Shown one piece after another: positions 36,337-45,096 of a stretch of DNA of 64,000 bases. The notes beneath the pieces were generated by a model. That model was not told where the DNA came from. It saw nothing but the letters and a program-made list of their open reading frames with translations, and did not search any database. Numbering within the stretch: position 1 is the stretch's first letter; the number at the start of each line of letters is the position of its first letter. This DNA is from Bacteroidales bacterium (lineage in GTDB: Bacteria > Bacteroidota > Bacteroidia > Bacteroidales > UBA932), in assembly GCA_017501525.1 (NCBI GenBank), contig JAFVWT010000008.1, positions 45,914 through 109,913 on the forward strand, given 5' to 3'. A program made the translations under genes and the position numbers.

Positions 36337-36411
36337 TGTCATTATTATTAAAATAGTATAAATAAAAGCAAACAAAAAGCGAAGCCACAGCCCCACCTTT
36401 CACATTGCAAA

Positions 36412-36450
36412 TATACGTAACAAGCGAGTAAAAAGCAAAGCACCGGCTTT
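36412..36450. repeat. Left copy of a 39-base direct repeat in the nusB-yajC spacer
   Basis: TATACGTAACAAGC, two variable bases, then GTAAAAAGCAAAG and CACCGGCTTT. The second copy is at 36672-36710 with only those two bases changed. The pair brackets about 220 bases holding the dispersed repeat. The embedded AAAGC/GCTTT hairpin may terminate minus-strand transcription. Confidence 0.85.
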
Positions 36451-36489
36451 GATTTTTGCAACGAGCACAATAGTATTTCTACCCCGTAG

Positions 36490-36652
36490 GGGAGCGCAGC
36501 GACCAAAGCCCCCTTCAAAGGGGGGCTGGGGGTTGTAAGAGAGAAGGAAGCGGCAATAAAGCCGCGACACTTCGGAAATTCCAACACCACCACCCTAAGT
36601 TCCAACCACCACCTCCAAGGTAGAACCACACTCTCCCGCCAACCGGATACCA
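36490..36652. repeat. Dispersed intergenic repeat, copy A
   Basis: Begins GGAGCGCAGCGACCAAAGCC, then CCCTTCAAAGGGGGGCTGGG, GGAAGCGGCA, AAAGCCGCGAC, CACCACCCT, CCAACCACCACCTCCAAGG and CCGCCAACCGGATACC. The same order of blocks recurs at 63534-63700, and the first 30 bases at 63863-63892. It contains the palindromic CCCCCTTCAAAGGGGG. An open frame across it on the minus strand (36348-36698) is a by-product. Confidence 0.85.
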
Positions 36653-36671
36653 AAAAGGCTACTAAGTAAAC

Positions 36672-36710
36672 TATACGTAACAAGCATGTAAAAAGCAAAG
36701 CACCGGCTTT
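36672..36710. repeat. Right copy of the 39-base direct repeat
   Basis: Matches 36412-36450 except for two bases (AT for GA after AACAAGC). It lies 29 bases downstream of the nusB stop; read on the minus strand, AAAGCCGGTGCTTTGCTTTTT forms a short hairpin plus T-run and could terminate nusB. Confidence 0.8.
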
Positions 36711-36738
36711 AACCCCAAAAATTCAAATATGCCGTACG

Positions 36739-37683
36739 TTAGCTTTCTATGAGTCCTCTTCCGCTTTTAACAATTTCCCCCGACCGCAACATCTTCTGAA
36801 TAATCCTGTCAAGCAGACCGTTTACAAATATCTTACTATTGTATGTGCTGTAAAACTTAGAAATTTCAACATACTCATTTATCGTAACCTTAATGGGAAT
36901 ATTGGGAAAACCGACCGCCTCCGCAATACCTTCCTCAATCAATATCAGGTCGGTAGCAACCACTCTATCAGGATCCCAATTTGCAATGTTCTCCTTTATA
37001 ACATCCATATACCTGCCATAATTGCCCAACGAAAACTTCAGAAGACCAAAAGCAAATTCCCTGTCATCCTCTTTCATAAACACACCCGGCATAGGCATCC
37101 TTGCGCTTTTCTTCAACAACTCCAGATTACGTATTATGAGATTGAGAACATATCCCAAATCATCTATCCAGTAAATGGACAGATCCTCAAGGAACGACTC
37201 CAGATCGGCATTATCCTCAAACTCCTCTTCGAAGATTCTGGCAAACAAAGCACAATCTTCCTCAAGGGAGCGGGACTCATTTTTCATGTATTCTTGAAAA
37301 TACTCCTTTTCTGAGATTGAAGTGTACAATTTCTTAATAAAAAGAGATAGATCACCATTCCAATTTAATGAATGGTCTTCACAATACTTGAGAAAAGTAT
37401 GATTGCCCAACAGATACTCTGAGACCTTATTCTCAGAAAATTTCAAATTGGGATTCCTCTCCAAGTCTGTGGGATTATACTTCTTCAAACCCATCTCGAT
37501 CTTATTGTCAGCAGCGCGCTTGAGAGCAACTGCCACATTAAGCATAAAATAGTATAAATCAAGGGTTTTTTCACACGAATAGTGCAAATTCTTCTCTGCT
37601 TCGGCAATAGAATTTGAGCCAGAAGAGATACTACTGTAAAGAACTTTAAAGACTTTAATCCTTATCAAACGACGATTAAGCAT
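36739..37683 (-). CDS. nusB: Transcription antitermination factor NusB (long Bacteroidota form)
   Basis: A 314-residue protein. Bacteroidota NusB carries a long N-terminal extension (LNRRLIRIKVFKVLYSSIS... NLHYSCEKTLDLYYFMLNVAVAL) before the helical NusB domain (residues ~180-300), where DLILIEEGIAEAVGFPNIPIKVTINEYVEISKFYS and FVNGLLDRII are typical. It binds boxA RNA with S10 in rRNA antitermination. A TTG at 37689 is in frame, but ATG 37683 is the family start. Unusually, a 400-base repeat-containing spacer separates it from yajC. A TATATTTG box lies at 37706-37713 on the minus strand. Confidence 0.93.
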   Translation of the reverse strand: MLNRRLIRIKVFKVLYSSISSGSNSIAEAEKNLHYSCEKTLDLYYFMLNVAVALKRAADNKIEMGLKKYNPTDLERNPNLKFSENKVSEYLLGNHTFLKYCEDHSLNWNGDLSLFIKKLYTSISEKEYFQEYMKNESRSLEEDCALFARIFEEEFEDNADLESFLEDLSIYWIDDLGYVLNLIIRNLELLKKSARMPMPGVFMKEDDREFAFGLLKFSLGNYGRYMDVIKENIANWDPDRVVATDLILIEEGIAEAVGFPNIPIKVTINEYVEISKFYSTYNSKIFVNGLLDRIIQKMLRSGEIVKSGRGLIES

Positions 37684-37705
37684 ACTCAATTTTTAAAACA
37701 TTTTG

Positions 37706-37713
37706 CAAATATA
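37706..37713 (-). promoter_or_regulatory. Predicted nusB promoter -7 box
   Basis: Minus-strand TATATTTG, 23 bases upstream of the nusB ATG. It is back-to-back with a plus-strand TATATTTG at 37738-37745 for the DUF3276 gene. Confidence 0.5.
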
Positions 37714-37737
37714 AATTTTTACAGCAGAAATTTATTT

Positions 37738-37745
37738 TATATTTG
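37738..37745 (+). promoter_or_regulatory. Predicted promoter -7 box for the DUF3276 gene
   Basis: TATATTTG matches TAnnTTTG and is 26 bases before the ATG at 37772; it argues against the in-frame GTG at 37745 as start. Confidence 0.5.
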
Positions 37746-37771
37746 TGAGAAATTTTATAAAATTTACAAAA

Positions 37772-38128
37772 ATGTATTCTGAAGAATTTGATAATGTGGG
37801 TGCTTTAGAGCGTAATGGAGACGATGTTTTCTCTAAACCCGTAAGAGCAGGAAAGAGGACTTACTTTTTTGATGTTAAGGCCACTAAGGGTAATGATTAC
37901 TACTTGACAATCACTGAAAGTAAGCGTAGAGTTGAAAAAGACGGCAGATTTGTTTACGACAAACACAAGATTTTCCTCTACAAAGAAGATTTTGACAAGT
38001 TTAGACAAGGACTCGAAGAAGTAGTTGAGTACATCAAAGAAAGATGTCCGGTAGTTGAAAGAGTTGCAGAAGAGAGTGAAGAGCACAATACATCGTCATT
38101 CTCAAATGTAAATTTTGAAGAACTTTAG
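37772..38128 (+). CDS. DUF3276 family (PUR-alpha-like) nucleic-acid-binding protein
   Basis: A 118-residue cytoplasmic protein with the PUR fold. From ATG 37772 it begins MYSEEFDNVGALERNGDD and contains SKPVRAGKRTYFFDVKATK, YYLTITESKRR and HKIFLYKEDFDKF, matching the Bacteroidota PUR-alpha-like (PF11680) proteins that bind single-stranded nucleic acid in structural studies of homologues. The acidic tail follows. Monocistronic, with its own promoter and terminator, and divergent from nusB. Confidence 0.92.
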   Translation: MYSEEFDNVGALERNGDDVFSKPVRAGKRTYFFDVKATKGNDYYLTITESKRRVEKDGRFVYDKHKIFLYKEDFDKFRQGLEEVVEYIKERCPVVERVAEESEEHNTSSFSNVNFEEL

Positions 38129-38137
38129 AAATCTACA

Positions 38138-38175
38138 AAGTCGGGAGTTACCATCGAGTACTACCCGACTTTTTA
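38138..38175 (+). terminator. Intrinsic terminator of the DUF3276 gene
   Basis: AAGTCGGG (38138-38145) pairs with CCCGACTT (38164-38171), followed by TTTTTAAT. It starts 9 bases after the stop codon. Confidence 0.85.
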
Positions 38176-38208
38176 ATATTTACCACCTCACCAGGCAAGA
38201 CTCTAAAG

Positions 38209-39381
38209 ATGAATATAGCCATATCTGTTTTTGGACTATTGATATTTGTTCTCCTCCCTGCCCTCGCAATAGAGTTGTGCCGCAAATATAAATTCCTTGG
38301 GCAAATCGGAGAAATACTACTTCTTTATATAATAGGATTGTTGCTTGGCAACTTCTTAATCCACCCCTTTAAAAATATCTCATCTGCATTATACCCCATC
38401 CAAGATGGATTGACATCGATTGCTGTTCCGTTGGCAATACCATTAATACTTTTCAGTTGCAACATCAAGGCCCTGCCCGTAAAATCTATTGCAAAATCTT
38501 TGGTATTTGGGATAATTGCCATACTGCTATCTGTCGTATCAGGATATTATTTAATTGACAACTTAGCCCAGGTCCCCGAACTAAACAAAATTGCGGGGAT
38601 GCTGGTAGGTGTATATACCGGCGGGACGCCCAATCTTGCTTCCCTGAAAATGATGCTTGATGTAGATTCTCATACATAGCTGCTAATCAACTCATTTGAT
38701 ATGGCTATAAGTTTTCTATACCTTATCATAGTAATGAGTTTTGGGATCAAGCTCTGCCACAAATTCCTCAACAGAAAAGGTAAATCCTCAGAATTTGCCT
38801 ATACATCCGCATCTGAATTTATTGACACCGACTTACCATATTCAAAAATATTTTCCAAGGAAAATAGGGGCAGCACTATTGCTGCAATTGCACTTTCGAT
38901 AGCAATAGCAATCATCAGTATCATCGTATCAATGTCAATATCGGGTGAAATAAATATGATGGTATTGATTCTTACCCTGACAACTTTGGCAATAATTTCC
39001 TCATTCATTCCTTTTGTCGGTAAGGCTAAAAAGAGTTATGATGCCGGAATGTATCTCGTTCTGATATTTTCGATAACTGTAGCTTCCATGGTAGATATAA
39101 ACGAGATAGATATAGCTGAAGGAATATGGCTGGCCGCCTATATAGCTTACTCGGTATTCATATCTCTAACCATACAGATAATCCTATCCAAAATATTTAA
39201 GATAGATGCCGATACCACATTAATATCTTCAGTAGCATTGATAAATTCTCCTCTCTTCGTACCAATGGTTGCCCAGGCAATGAAAAACAAGAGTGTAATC
39301 ATTTCAGGAATAACCATTGGCATTGTCGGTTATGCTATCGGTAACTACCTTGGGGTCATTGTTGCAGGAGCACTTCCTTAA
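38209..39381 (+). pseudogene. DUF819 family membrane protein interrupted by one in-frame TAG
   Basis: Two same-frame segments together make one ~390-residue polytopic membrane protein of the DUF819 (YjcL-like) transporter-like family. The first segment (38209-38679) has about five membrane helices and GMLVGVYTGGTPNLASLKMM. It stops at TAG 38677-38679. The frame then continues without shift through LLINSFD into MAISFLYLIIVMSFGIKLCHK and six further helices up to 39381 (IGNYLGVIVAGALP). No other disruption is seen, so it is either a very recent nonsense mutation, a sequencing error, or a readthrough. Restart at ATG 38701 would make a half protein. Its stop overlaps the convergent GH110 stop at TTAA. 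Confidence 0.82.
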
Positions 39382-41156
39382 GGGATGTTGTCAGGATCTT
39401 CTATATCAACATTAACCACCCTTTCCAACAGAAATCTCTGCCTGTTTTTATGAAATGGGGGATAATCGTTGTTTTCAATGATTTTATTTCCTTTGAAAAC
39501 AAGTCCGTCTAAGGATTTGGCATAAAGAATCGGAATATCAAATGTCTCAAAGATATTATCCTCAATGACTACCCCTCTTCCTTCTCCTCCATGGAAATAT
39601 AGTACCTGATTTTCCAAATCTGGAATTTCAGGATATATTGATATCACCGCTTGTGTAAACTGAAACATATTTGTAAGGGCATTCACAAAATGATTTCCCC
39701 TTATAACAACATCCCTGCAGGCTCCCGTTTCGAACCATCCATTACAGTCTCCACATAAAAGAATTGCGCTACCTGAAGTATGATCAAAAAGATTGTTCTC
39801 TACAACCACCTTTTTAGGAGTACTGAAAAGAGTACCTCTTGCGCGGTTATTCCTTATCACATTATCGGCAAAATAGACACTTGGAGTCCATTCCATATTT
39901 TCGATGCCGAACTTACCTTCCTTAAGATATTCTGGAAGAGGCTCCTGAAATGTTATCTTAAACTCCTTTGCTCCAAATTCACTATCCGCATCATTAGGTT
40001 CTATTTCAGCAATCACATTTGCACAGGAAAATTCCATTGTTGAAGATTTAACAAAATGGACTGAATCGCCAACGCCTCCCCAATAAAACCCATAACTTTG
40101 AGGATGCATATATCTCGCCAACACTTGATTAGCTGATATATGTTCAGTTACAAGCAGATAGGTGCCATGAACATTTATTGCATCATCCATCATTCCCTCA
40201 TAAACTCCTCCCACAGAGTGGATATGACCTTTACAGCCTGAAAAGTGAGTTGCATCAGCCTGGGTTGTAAAATACCGACCGTCACCATCCCTCAATGAGA
40301 CATTGAATCCTTCCAAAGCGACATTTTCACACACCTGCGCCAACAGCCCCATCCCTTCAGCATAATGCACAGTGGTATTTTTAATGGTTGTATTCACATT
40401 CTTATAAAGAAATATCCCTGGTGTAGGACGCTTGTAGGAGCGCATTGCCACGACCATCCCCGGTTCCAGTCTCCGATCTTTCCACCTGGCTTTCAACGAA
40501 TAAGGTTCTATCTCACATATTCCTTTGCTACCAACCATTATATCACTTGTCCTGTAAACAATATGTTTGGTATCACCTTCAAATGCAATTCCCCAAGTAG
40601 GAACAAGACTCCAATTTTCACCGGATACCACCAACATACTGTCTTTAATCGAATAATTGACATACGGGGAAAGTCTGTATGTAATGAAACCCTCTTCAAT
40701 ATCATTTTCCACAATCTCCACCTGCGTAATCTGAGGGACACGACTGTCTATATTGAGATTTTCAATCGTACAGTTACTGCAATTGGTCATTACTAATGGA
40801 AGCATCCTCCCGTTTACATAAAAATCGGCTCCACTACCATCAAGGGTAAAGTTCTCCAAGCTATCCATTACCACTGCCACCTCTTTGGGATTGTCCTGAT
40901 CGTGATTAGATATATACAATTCCATTTGCAACTCTCCGGGATAAAAGTCATAAGCTCCCTTCTCCAAGACCAATCGAACAGGAGTACCTTGACTGTTCCT
41001 GCCAATGGAGTCGATAAGTCTGTTCAACTTAGAGGAGATATTCCCGGCTGCTCCTGGAACTATCCCAAAATCTGAGGCAAAATATACCTTTTCTTTACAA
41101 GAGACCAAAATTGAGACCATTAATATGGCCATAAAATATTTTCCAAATCTAATCAT
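39378..41156 (-). CDS. Alpha-1,3-galactosidase-like glycoside hydrolase (GH110-like), lipoprotein
   Basis: A 592-residue secreted parallel beta-helix protein. The signal MIRFGKYFMAILMVSILVSC gives lipidation at C20. The sequence has LDGSGADFYVNGRMLPLVMTNC, GIFLYKNVNTTIKNTTVHYAEGMGLLAQ and the characteristic GMMDDAINVHGTYL, with the acidic pair expected in GH110 active sites, plus later ARGTLFSTPKKVVVENNLF. GH110 enzymes of Bacteroides remove terminal alpha-1,3-galactose, for example from blood-group B or linear glycans. Specificity cannot be read from the sequence. It is convergent with the broken DUF819 gene and no SusCD pair lies nearby. Confidence 0.82.
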   Translation of the reverse strand: MIRFGKYFMAILMVSILVSCKEKVYFASDFGIVPGAAGNISSKLNRLIDSIGRNSQGTPVRLVLEKGAYDFYPGELQMELYISNHDQDNPKEVAVVMDSLENFTLDGSGADFYVNGRMLPLVMTNCSNCTIENLNIDSRVPQITQVEIVENDIEEGFITYRLSPYVNYSIKDSMLVVSGENWSLVPTWGIAFEGDTKHIVYRTSDIMVGSKGICEIEPYSLKARWKDRRLEPGMVVAMRSYKRPTPGIFLYKNVNTTIKNTTVHYAEGMGLLAQVCENVALEGFNVSLRDGDGRYFTTQADATHFSGCKGHIHSVGGVYEGMMDDAINVHGTYLLVTEHISANQVLARYMHPQSYGFYWGGVGDSVHFVKSSTMEFSCANVIAEIEPNDADSEFGAKEFKITFQEPLPEYLKEGKFGIENMEWTPSVYFADNVIRNNRARGTLFSTPKKVVVENNLFDHTSGSAILLCGDCNGWFETGACRDVVIRGNHFVNALTNMFQFTQAVISIYPEIPDLENQVLYFHGGEGRGVVIEDNIFETFDIPILYAKSLDGLVFKGNKIIENNDYPPFHKNRQRFLLERVVNVDIEDPDNIP

Positions 41157-41169
41157 AAATCTTTTGCAA

Positions 41170-41208
41170 AATAAAAATGTCCCTCAAGAAGCTATTCCTG
41201 AGGGACAT
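41170..41208 (-). terminator. Intrinsic terminator of tRNA-Cys
   Basis: Minus-strand TGTCCCTCA pairs with TGAGGGACA (plus 41179-41187 with 41199-41207), followed by TTTTTATTTTG. It begins 8 bases after the tRNA CCA end. Confidence 0.9.
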
Positions 41209-41214
41209 CATTTC

Positions 41215-41288
41215 TGGAGGTACCAAGCAGAGTCGAACTGCTGTACACGGTTTTGCAGACCGCTGCCTAACCACTCGGCCATGGTACC
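41215..41288 (-). tRNA. tRNA-Cys (anticodon GCA)
   Basis: The minus strand folds as a 74-base cloverleaf. Acceptor GGTACCA pairs with TGGTACC, discriminator T and an encoded CCA follow. The anticodon loop is CTGCAAA with GCA in the centre, and the T-arm has GTTCGACTC. A single tRNA with its own terminator, between fRMsr and the GH110 gene. Confidence 0.96.
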
Positions 41289-41316
41289 AATTTGGTTTGG
41301 GAGTGCAAAGATACTA

Positions 41317-41802
41317 CTAATTTGCATTTTTGCAAATTCTACTGACCAATATCTCAAGGAATTTTTTATCTACAGAATCAAAAGTAGCTGTTTTGTCACT
41401 ATCAATATCTAAAACTCCGACTACATCCCCGTCTTTATCCATCAAAGGAACAACTATTTCAGAACGGGAAAGGGAACTGCATGCTATATGTCCCGGAAAT
41501 TTTTCCACATCCTCAACTACTATAGTCTCCTTCTGCTTCCAGGAAGTCCCGCAGACTCCTTTACCATATCCTATTCTTGTACAAGCTACCGGACCCTGAA
41601 ATGGTCCTAGCACTAACTCCTCAGGAGAATCGACGAAATAGAAACCTACCCAGAAGAAACCAAAACATTCTTTCAAAGCTGCAGCCACATTGGCATAATT
41701 AGCTACCTGATTTGATTCCTCACCAATCAACGCCTCCACTTGTGGAATAAGTTGTCGATACTTCTCGGCTTTATCTTCGGATGATATAACAATCTGATGC
41801 AT
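41317..41802 (-). CDS. GAF-domain free methionine-(R)-sulfoxide reductase
   Basis: A 161-residue single GAF-domain protein of the fRMsr (YebR-like) family, which reduces free methionine-R-sulfoxide. All three redox cysteines expected for the family are present: C74 in GPVACTRI, C84 in GKGVCG and C108 in GHIACSS. SEIVVPLMDKDGDVVGVLDIDS is the usual family block. Cytoplasmic repair of oxidised methionine. It lies 18 bases downstream of rlmI and ends 29 bases before the tRNA. Confidence 0.92.
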   Translation of the reverse strand: MHQIVISSEDKAEKYRQLIPQVEALIGEESNQVANYANVAAALKECFGFFWVGFYFVDSPEELVLGPFQGPVACTRIGYGKGVCGTSWKQKETIVVEDVEKFPGHIACSSLSRSEIVVPLMDKDGDVVGVLDIDSDKTATFDSVDKKFLEILVSRICKNAN

Positions 41803-41820
41803 AACCTAACCTACCCTATC

Positions 41821-43026
41821 CTATTCTACATACAAAAGTAATCCTTTCAAATACTCTCCTTCAGGATGATAAATATTGACCGGATGATCTGCTGGCTGAG
41901 TAAGTCTCCTCAAGATCTTCACTTTCCGACCGGTCTGAGCCGCAGCCGAAAATACAGCCAAAGCAAAAGCCTGTTTGTCAACCACCTGGGAACAACTATA
42001 TGTAAAAACCAATCCTCCTGAAGCGACCTTCTCAATAGCATGGGCATTGAGTCTGCGATATGCCCTCAAGGCATTATCAAGAGCGCCTCTATGTTTGGCA
42101 AAAGCCGGAGGGTCAACAATTATCATATCAAACTTACCTTTGGGTATCTCTTTGATATAATCCAACGCATCGGCACATACTGAAGTGTGCTCCACATTAC
42201 CTGCAGGAAAATTAATCAACACATTTTTATCCACCATCTCTATCGCTTTTGCTGAAGAATCGACAGAAACAACACTCTTTGCCCCGTTATTAAGTGCATA
42301 AATAGAAAAACCACCGGTGTAACAAAACATATTCAAAACATTTTTACCTGTAGCATATTCTCCCACCAATGCCCTGTTATCTCTCTGGTCCAGGAAAAAA
42401 CCTGTCTTCTGCCCTTCTTTCCAGTTTACAGAAAATTTATTTCCGTTCTCCTGCACGATGTTTTCATCCTGCAAAGTTGCACCCCACAAATATTTGTTTC
42501 CAAGATTCAATCCCGCCTTATATGGAGCCGTTCCCTCACTCTTGTCGTAAACAGTTTGTAATTCATCTCCATAGCAGAGTGTAAGGGCTTCCGCTATACG
42601 CTCCAACGACAGGAACATTCCTGCTGAATGGGCTTGAACAACTGCGGTTTTACTATATATATCAATAATAAGTCCCGGCAAAGAATCCCCCTCACCATGA
42701 ACTAATCTGTAGCAATCTGTACGGGAAGTAGGGAGCCCGATGGCATTTCTCATCATTTTGGCTTTATACAAACGGTCCTGCCAAAACATCAGAGGCATTG
42801 CTCCATTCACAGGTGCATCATCCTTGCAATAACTTAAGATTCGTACCGTAATGGAACCTTTCTGAAAATGTCCGTATGCAAGAAAATTTCCATCAAAGGA
42901 GAGCACTTCTACCACCTCTCCCTCAAATGGTGTACCCTCTATCCTTTCTACTGCTCCTGAAAAAATCCACGGATGAAATCTCTTTATTGATTCATCCCTC
43001 CCTTTCCTGATAAATACTCTATTCAT
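41821..43026 (-). CDS. rlmI: Class I SAM-dependent rRNA (cytosine) methyltransferase, RlmI-like
   Basis: A 401-residue PUA-plus-methyltransferase protein. From ATG 43026 it begins MNRVFIRKGRDESIKRFHPW, the PUA start with FxxHPWIFSGAV. A longer frame to 43080 would lie inside the upstream gene. The SAM domain has VLNMFCYTGGFSIYALNNGA, the catalytic-region DPPAFAKHR and TYSCSQ. RlmI methylates 23S rRNA C1962 in E. coli; substrate inferred. The gene overlaps the exonuclease gene by 8 bases, implying cotranslation. Confidence 0.9.
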   Translation of the reverse strand: MNRVFIRKGRDESIKRFHPWIFSGAVERIEGTPFEGEVVEVLSFDGNFLAYGHFQKGSITVRILSYCKDDAPVNGAMPLMFWQDRLYKAKMMRNAIGLPTSRTDCYRLVHGEGDSLPGLIIDIYSKTAVVQAHSAGMFLSLERIAEALTLCYGDELQTVYDKSEGTAPYKAGLNLGNKYLWGATLQDENIVQENGNKFSVNWKEGQKTGFFLDQRDNRALVGEYATGKNVLNMFCYTGGFSIYALNNGAKSVVSVDSSAKAIEMVDKNVLINFPAGNVEHTSVCADALDYIKEIPKGKFDMIIVDPPAFAKHRGALDNALRAYRRLNAHAIEKVASGGLVFTYSCSQVVDKQAFALAVFSAAAQTGRKVKILRRLTQPADHPVNIYHPEGEYLKGLLLYVE

Positions 43027-43609
43027 TTCCGATAAGTTTAAGATACATTTGACGACACGACCACGCATCAATTGCAGCATATCTCAATTGAGCATCAGAA
43101 AGTTCTTGAGCTTCCCAATTTGAAAGTTGTTGCGCCTTGGAAACCTTGTGCCCCAAAATTATGGCGGCCATCTTCTTGACACTCTTCACTTCTATACCAT
43201 ATCTTTCTACAAAAGACTGCAAATCCAAAAACCCACCACTGGTTATTTGGGCATACTGATTCAACCCTTTGACATCCTCTTTTACAGCTGCCCCGATCTT
43301 CATGATAGAAGAATCCGAGAGCAAAGAGGCCAACTCCGAAGGTATTCCCAATAACTGCAACCTAAATATATAAGCTCTATCCGGTCCAGAGAGTTGCAAC
43401 ACCGCTATCTTATGGCGTGGAGCATTTGCCTTGAAACAAGGTTTCGTCTCTGTATCAAATCCCAAAAGCTTTTGCGATGACAGATAATCAATTGCTGCAT
43501 AATAAGTCTCATCAACTTTGTCAACGACTATTATCTCCCCATCAAAGCTGAGGGTATCCAAATGTTCGAGTTCTTCTTTTGTTATTGTTGATGCGTAAGC
43601 AAACCCCAT
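43019..43609 (-). CDS. 3'-5' exonuclease domain protein (DEDDy type)
   Basis: A 196-residue RNase D-like exonuclease domain. Exo I is GFDTETKP with Asp and Glu, Exo II sits in GAAVKEDVKGL, and Exo III is YAAIDAWSCRQMY with the DEDDy Tyr and Asp. No HRDC domain is present. This is the Bacteroidota single-domain family common beside rlmI-like genes. Cytoplasmic nucleic-acid trimming is likely; substrate unknown. Confidence 0.9.
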   Translation of the reverse strand: MGFAYASTITKEELEHLDTLSFDGEIIVVDKVDETYYAAIDYLSSQKLLGFDTETKPCFKANAPRHKIAVLQLSGPDRAYIFRLQLLGIPSELASLLSDSSIMKIGAAVKEDVKGLNQYAQITSGGFLDLQSFVERYGIEVKSVKKMAAIILGHKVSKAQQLSNWEAQELSDAQLRYAAIDAWSCRQMYLKLIGNE

Positions 43610-43617
43610 AGTTCAAA

Positions 43618-45096
43618 TTAATACAATGAATTCTTTATTAAAGAATAAGAGAGAGGAAAATAATTCCCCATGTAATTAAGTTTACCTCTTTCCAAATATC
43701 TGGTTGAAAAAGGTATTGCCTTAGAGGTAATCTTATATTCACCGGCAGGACGCCCTATTCGGTAATTATATGAAAAACCACCATCTTCGTCGTACGAATC
43801 ATCATCAAATGAAAGAGCCGGAACAGTAATATATGTATCCAATTCAGACCTGACTGCTCTCAATGCGAGATTGCGTGATTCTCTAAGAGCCATATAACAC
43901 TCACGAGCAGCACACTCCACCGGATCTATTAGTTTCACATTCGGAGTTATTGAATTTCTATAAAGATACATTCCATCCAGCCTGTAATTGTACAATTCCA
44001 CTAACACTTTCTCTATCAACCCCTTAACAGATGAAAATTTATAATCTGAAAGCAGAATGCAGGAGATAGGGACATCGCTTCCACTTCTACGATGATGCTC
44101 AACCATTGAAACCACATGATACCTGACATAGTTTTCAATCGAATTCAACTGAAGCACTTGATATTCTCCATTTCTACGGGTATACAGCAACCCATTCTCA
44201 GAAGTATTAAAACCATATCTCTCCAACACTACTTCATCCACATATTCAATATCCTTTACCAAATCAGGACCTTTGTAGTTTGCTCTGGTTTCAGTAGACA
44301 GCATAGAGATATAGTCATAATCCATAAGAATTGCTTCATTGAGCCCGTGAGCACGATGTCCGACAATCTTTAATACTCCCTCATATTCGGATTGAGCCGC
44401 TTTTTTTCTGATGGCAGACTCATATTCCCTCACAGTAATATCATCCCCTGAGGAGAGAATTCCTATGCTCACTTGCTCCTTGGAGACACACTCCTCAAAC
44501 AAAGCATTGATACCCGATGACATAAGACCAATTACAATCACATTGGAACCGGTTGCTTTTGAAAAATTCGAAATATCCGACTCGGCAATATAATCAGCAC
44601 TATTGGTAAGAGCTATAACAGCCTTCACCCTCTCTTTCTGACCCGACTTGAAATCATCTACCTGCAAGGTATAAAATGACTTGCCCATCAAGAAAAATAC
44701 ATTTGTCATCAAATGCTCCTTCAGAAAAGCAGTATTACCAGCCTCTATATAATCGATATATGGTCCATTGGCCTTATCTATAAGAAACTGAAAATTTTCC
44801 CCGCCAAAATCGGGAATTCCGTCCGGAACAGGTTTTCCTGTGATATTGTCAAATTTGTCTAATGTCAGAAACTGCTCAACAGCAAAAAGGCCATCGATAG
44901 AGGTATCAAAAATACCTATTGGCAATTCAGAAATATTTTCTAAAGAATAGCTGAAATCATCATAATAGATAAATGAAGAATCGGCAATAGCTCTTTGTGC
45001 TATAGGAGACAAGATTATATCCGGACCATCATCATTACACGATTGGATAAATGACAGACCGAATATAAAAACCAGCAATAAGAATATATTCCTCAT
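43618..45096 (-). CDS. Hypothetical lipoprotein, 492 residues, possibly periplasmic-binding-like
   Basis: I do not recognise a named family. The signal peptide MRNIFLLLVFIFGLSFIQSC gives C20. The middle alternates strand and helix (VKAVIALTNSADYI, SNVIVIGLMSSGINALFEEC, VSIGILSSGDD, VPISCILLSDYKF), recalling the two-lobed Rossmann folds of periplasmic binding or BMP/ABC-type lipoproteins. A C-terminal charged and Tyr-rich region follows (DDDSYDEDGGFSYNYRIGRP). Its ATG overlaps the purM stop by one base (TAATG), so it is translationally coupled to a purine gene. A nucleoside-related role is a speculative reading. Confidence 0.72.
   Translation of the reverse strand: MRNIFLLLVFIFGLSFIQSCNDDGPDIILSPIAQRAIADSSFIYYDDFSYSLENISELPIGIFDTSIDGLFAVEQFLTLDKFDNITGKPVPDGIPDFGGENFQFLIDKANGPYIDYIEAGNTAFLKEHLMTNVFFLMGKSFYTLQVDDFKSGQKERVKAVIALTNSADYIAESDISNFSKATGSNVIVIGLMSSGINALFEECVSKEQVSIGILSSGDDITVREYESAIRKKAAQSEYEGVLKIVGHRAHGLNEAILMDYDYISMLSTETRANYKGPDLVKDIEYVDEVVLERYGFNTSENGLLYTRRNGEYQVLQLNSIENYVRYHVVSMVEHHRRSGSDVPISCILLSDYKFSSVKGLIEKVLVELYNYRLDGMYLYRNSITPNVKLIDPVECAARECYMALRESRNLALRAVRSELDTYITVPALSFDDDSYDEDGGFSYNYRIGRPAGEYKITSKAIPFSTRYLERGKLNYMGNYFPLSYSLIKNSLY

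Noticed and set aside
36348-36698. Minus-strand open frame of 116 residues in the nusB-yajC spacer
   Set aside because: It spans the dispersed repeat and direct repeats, has a biased nonsense composition, and the same peptide pattern recurs in repeat copy B; explained as a by-product of the repeat.
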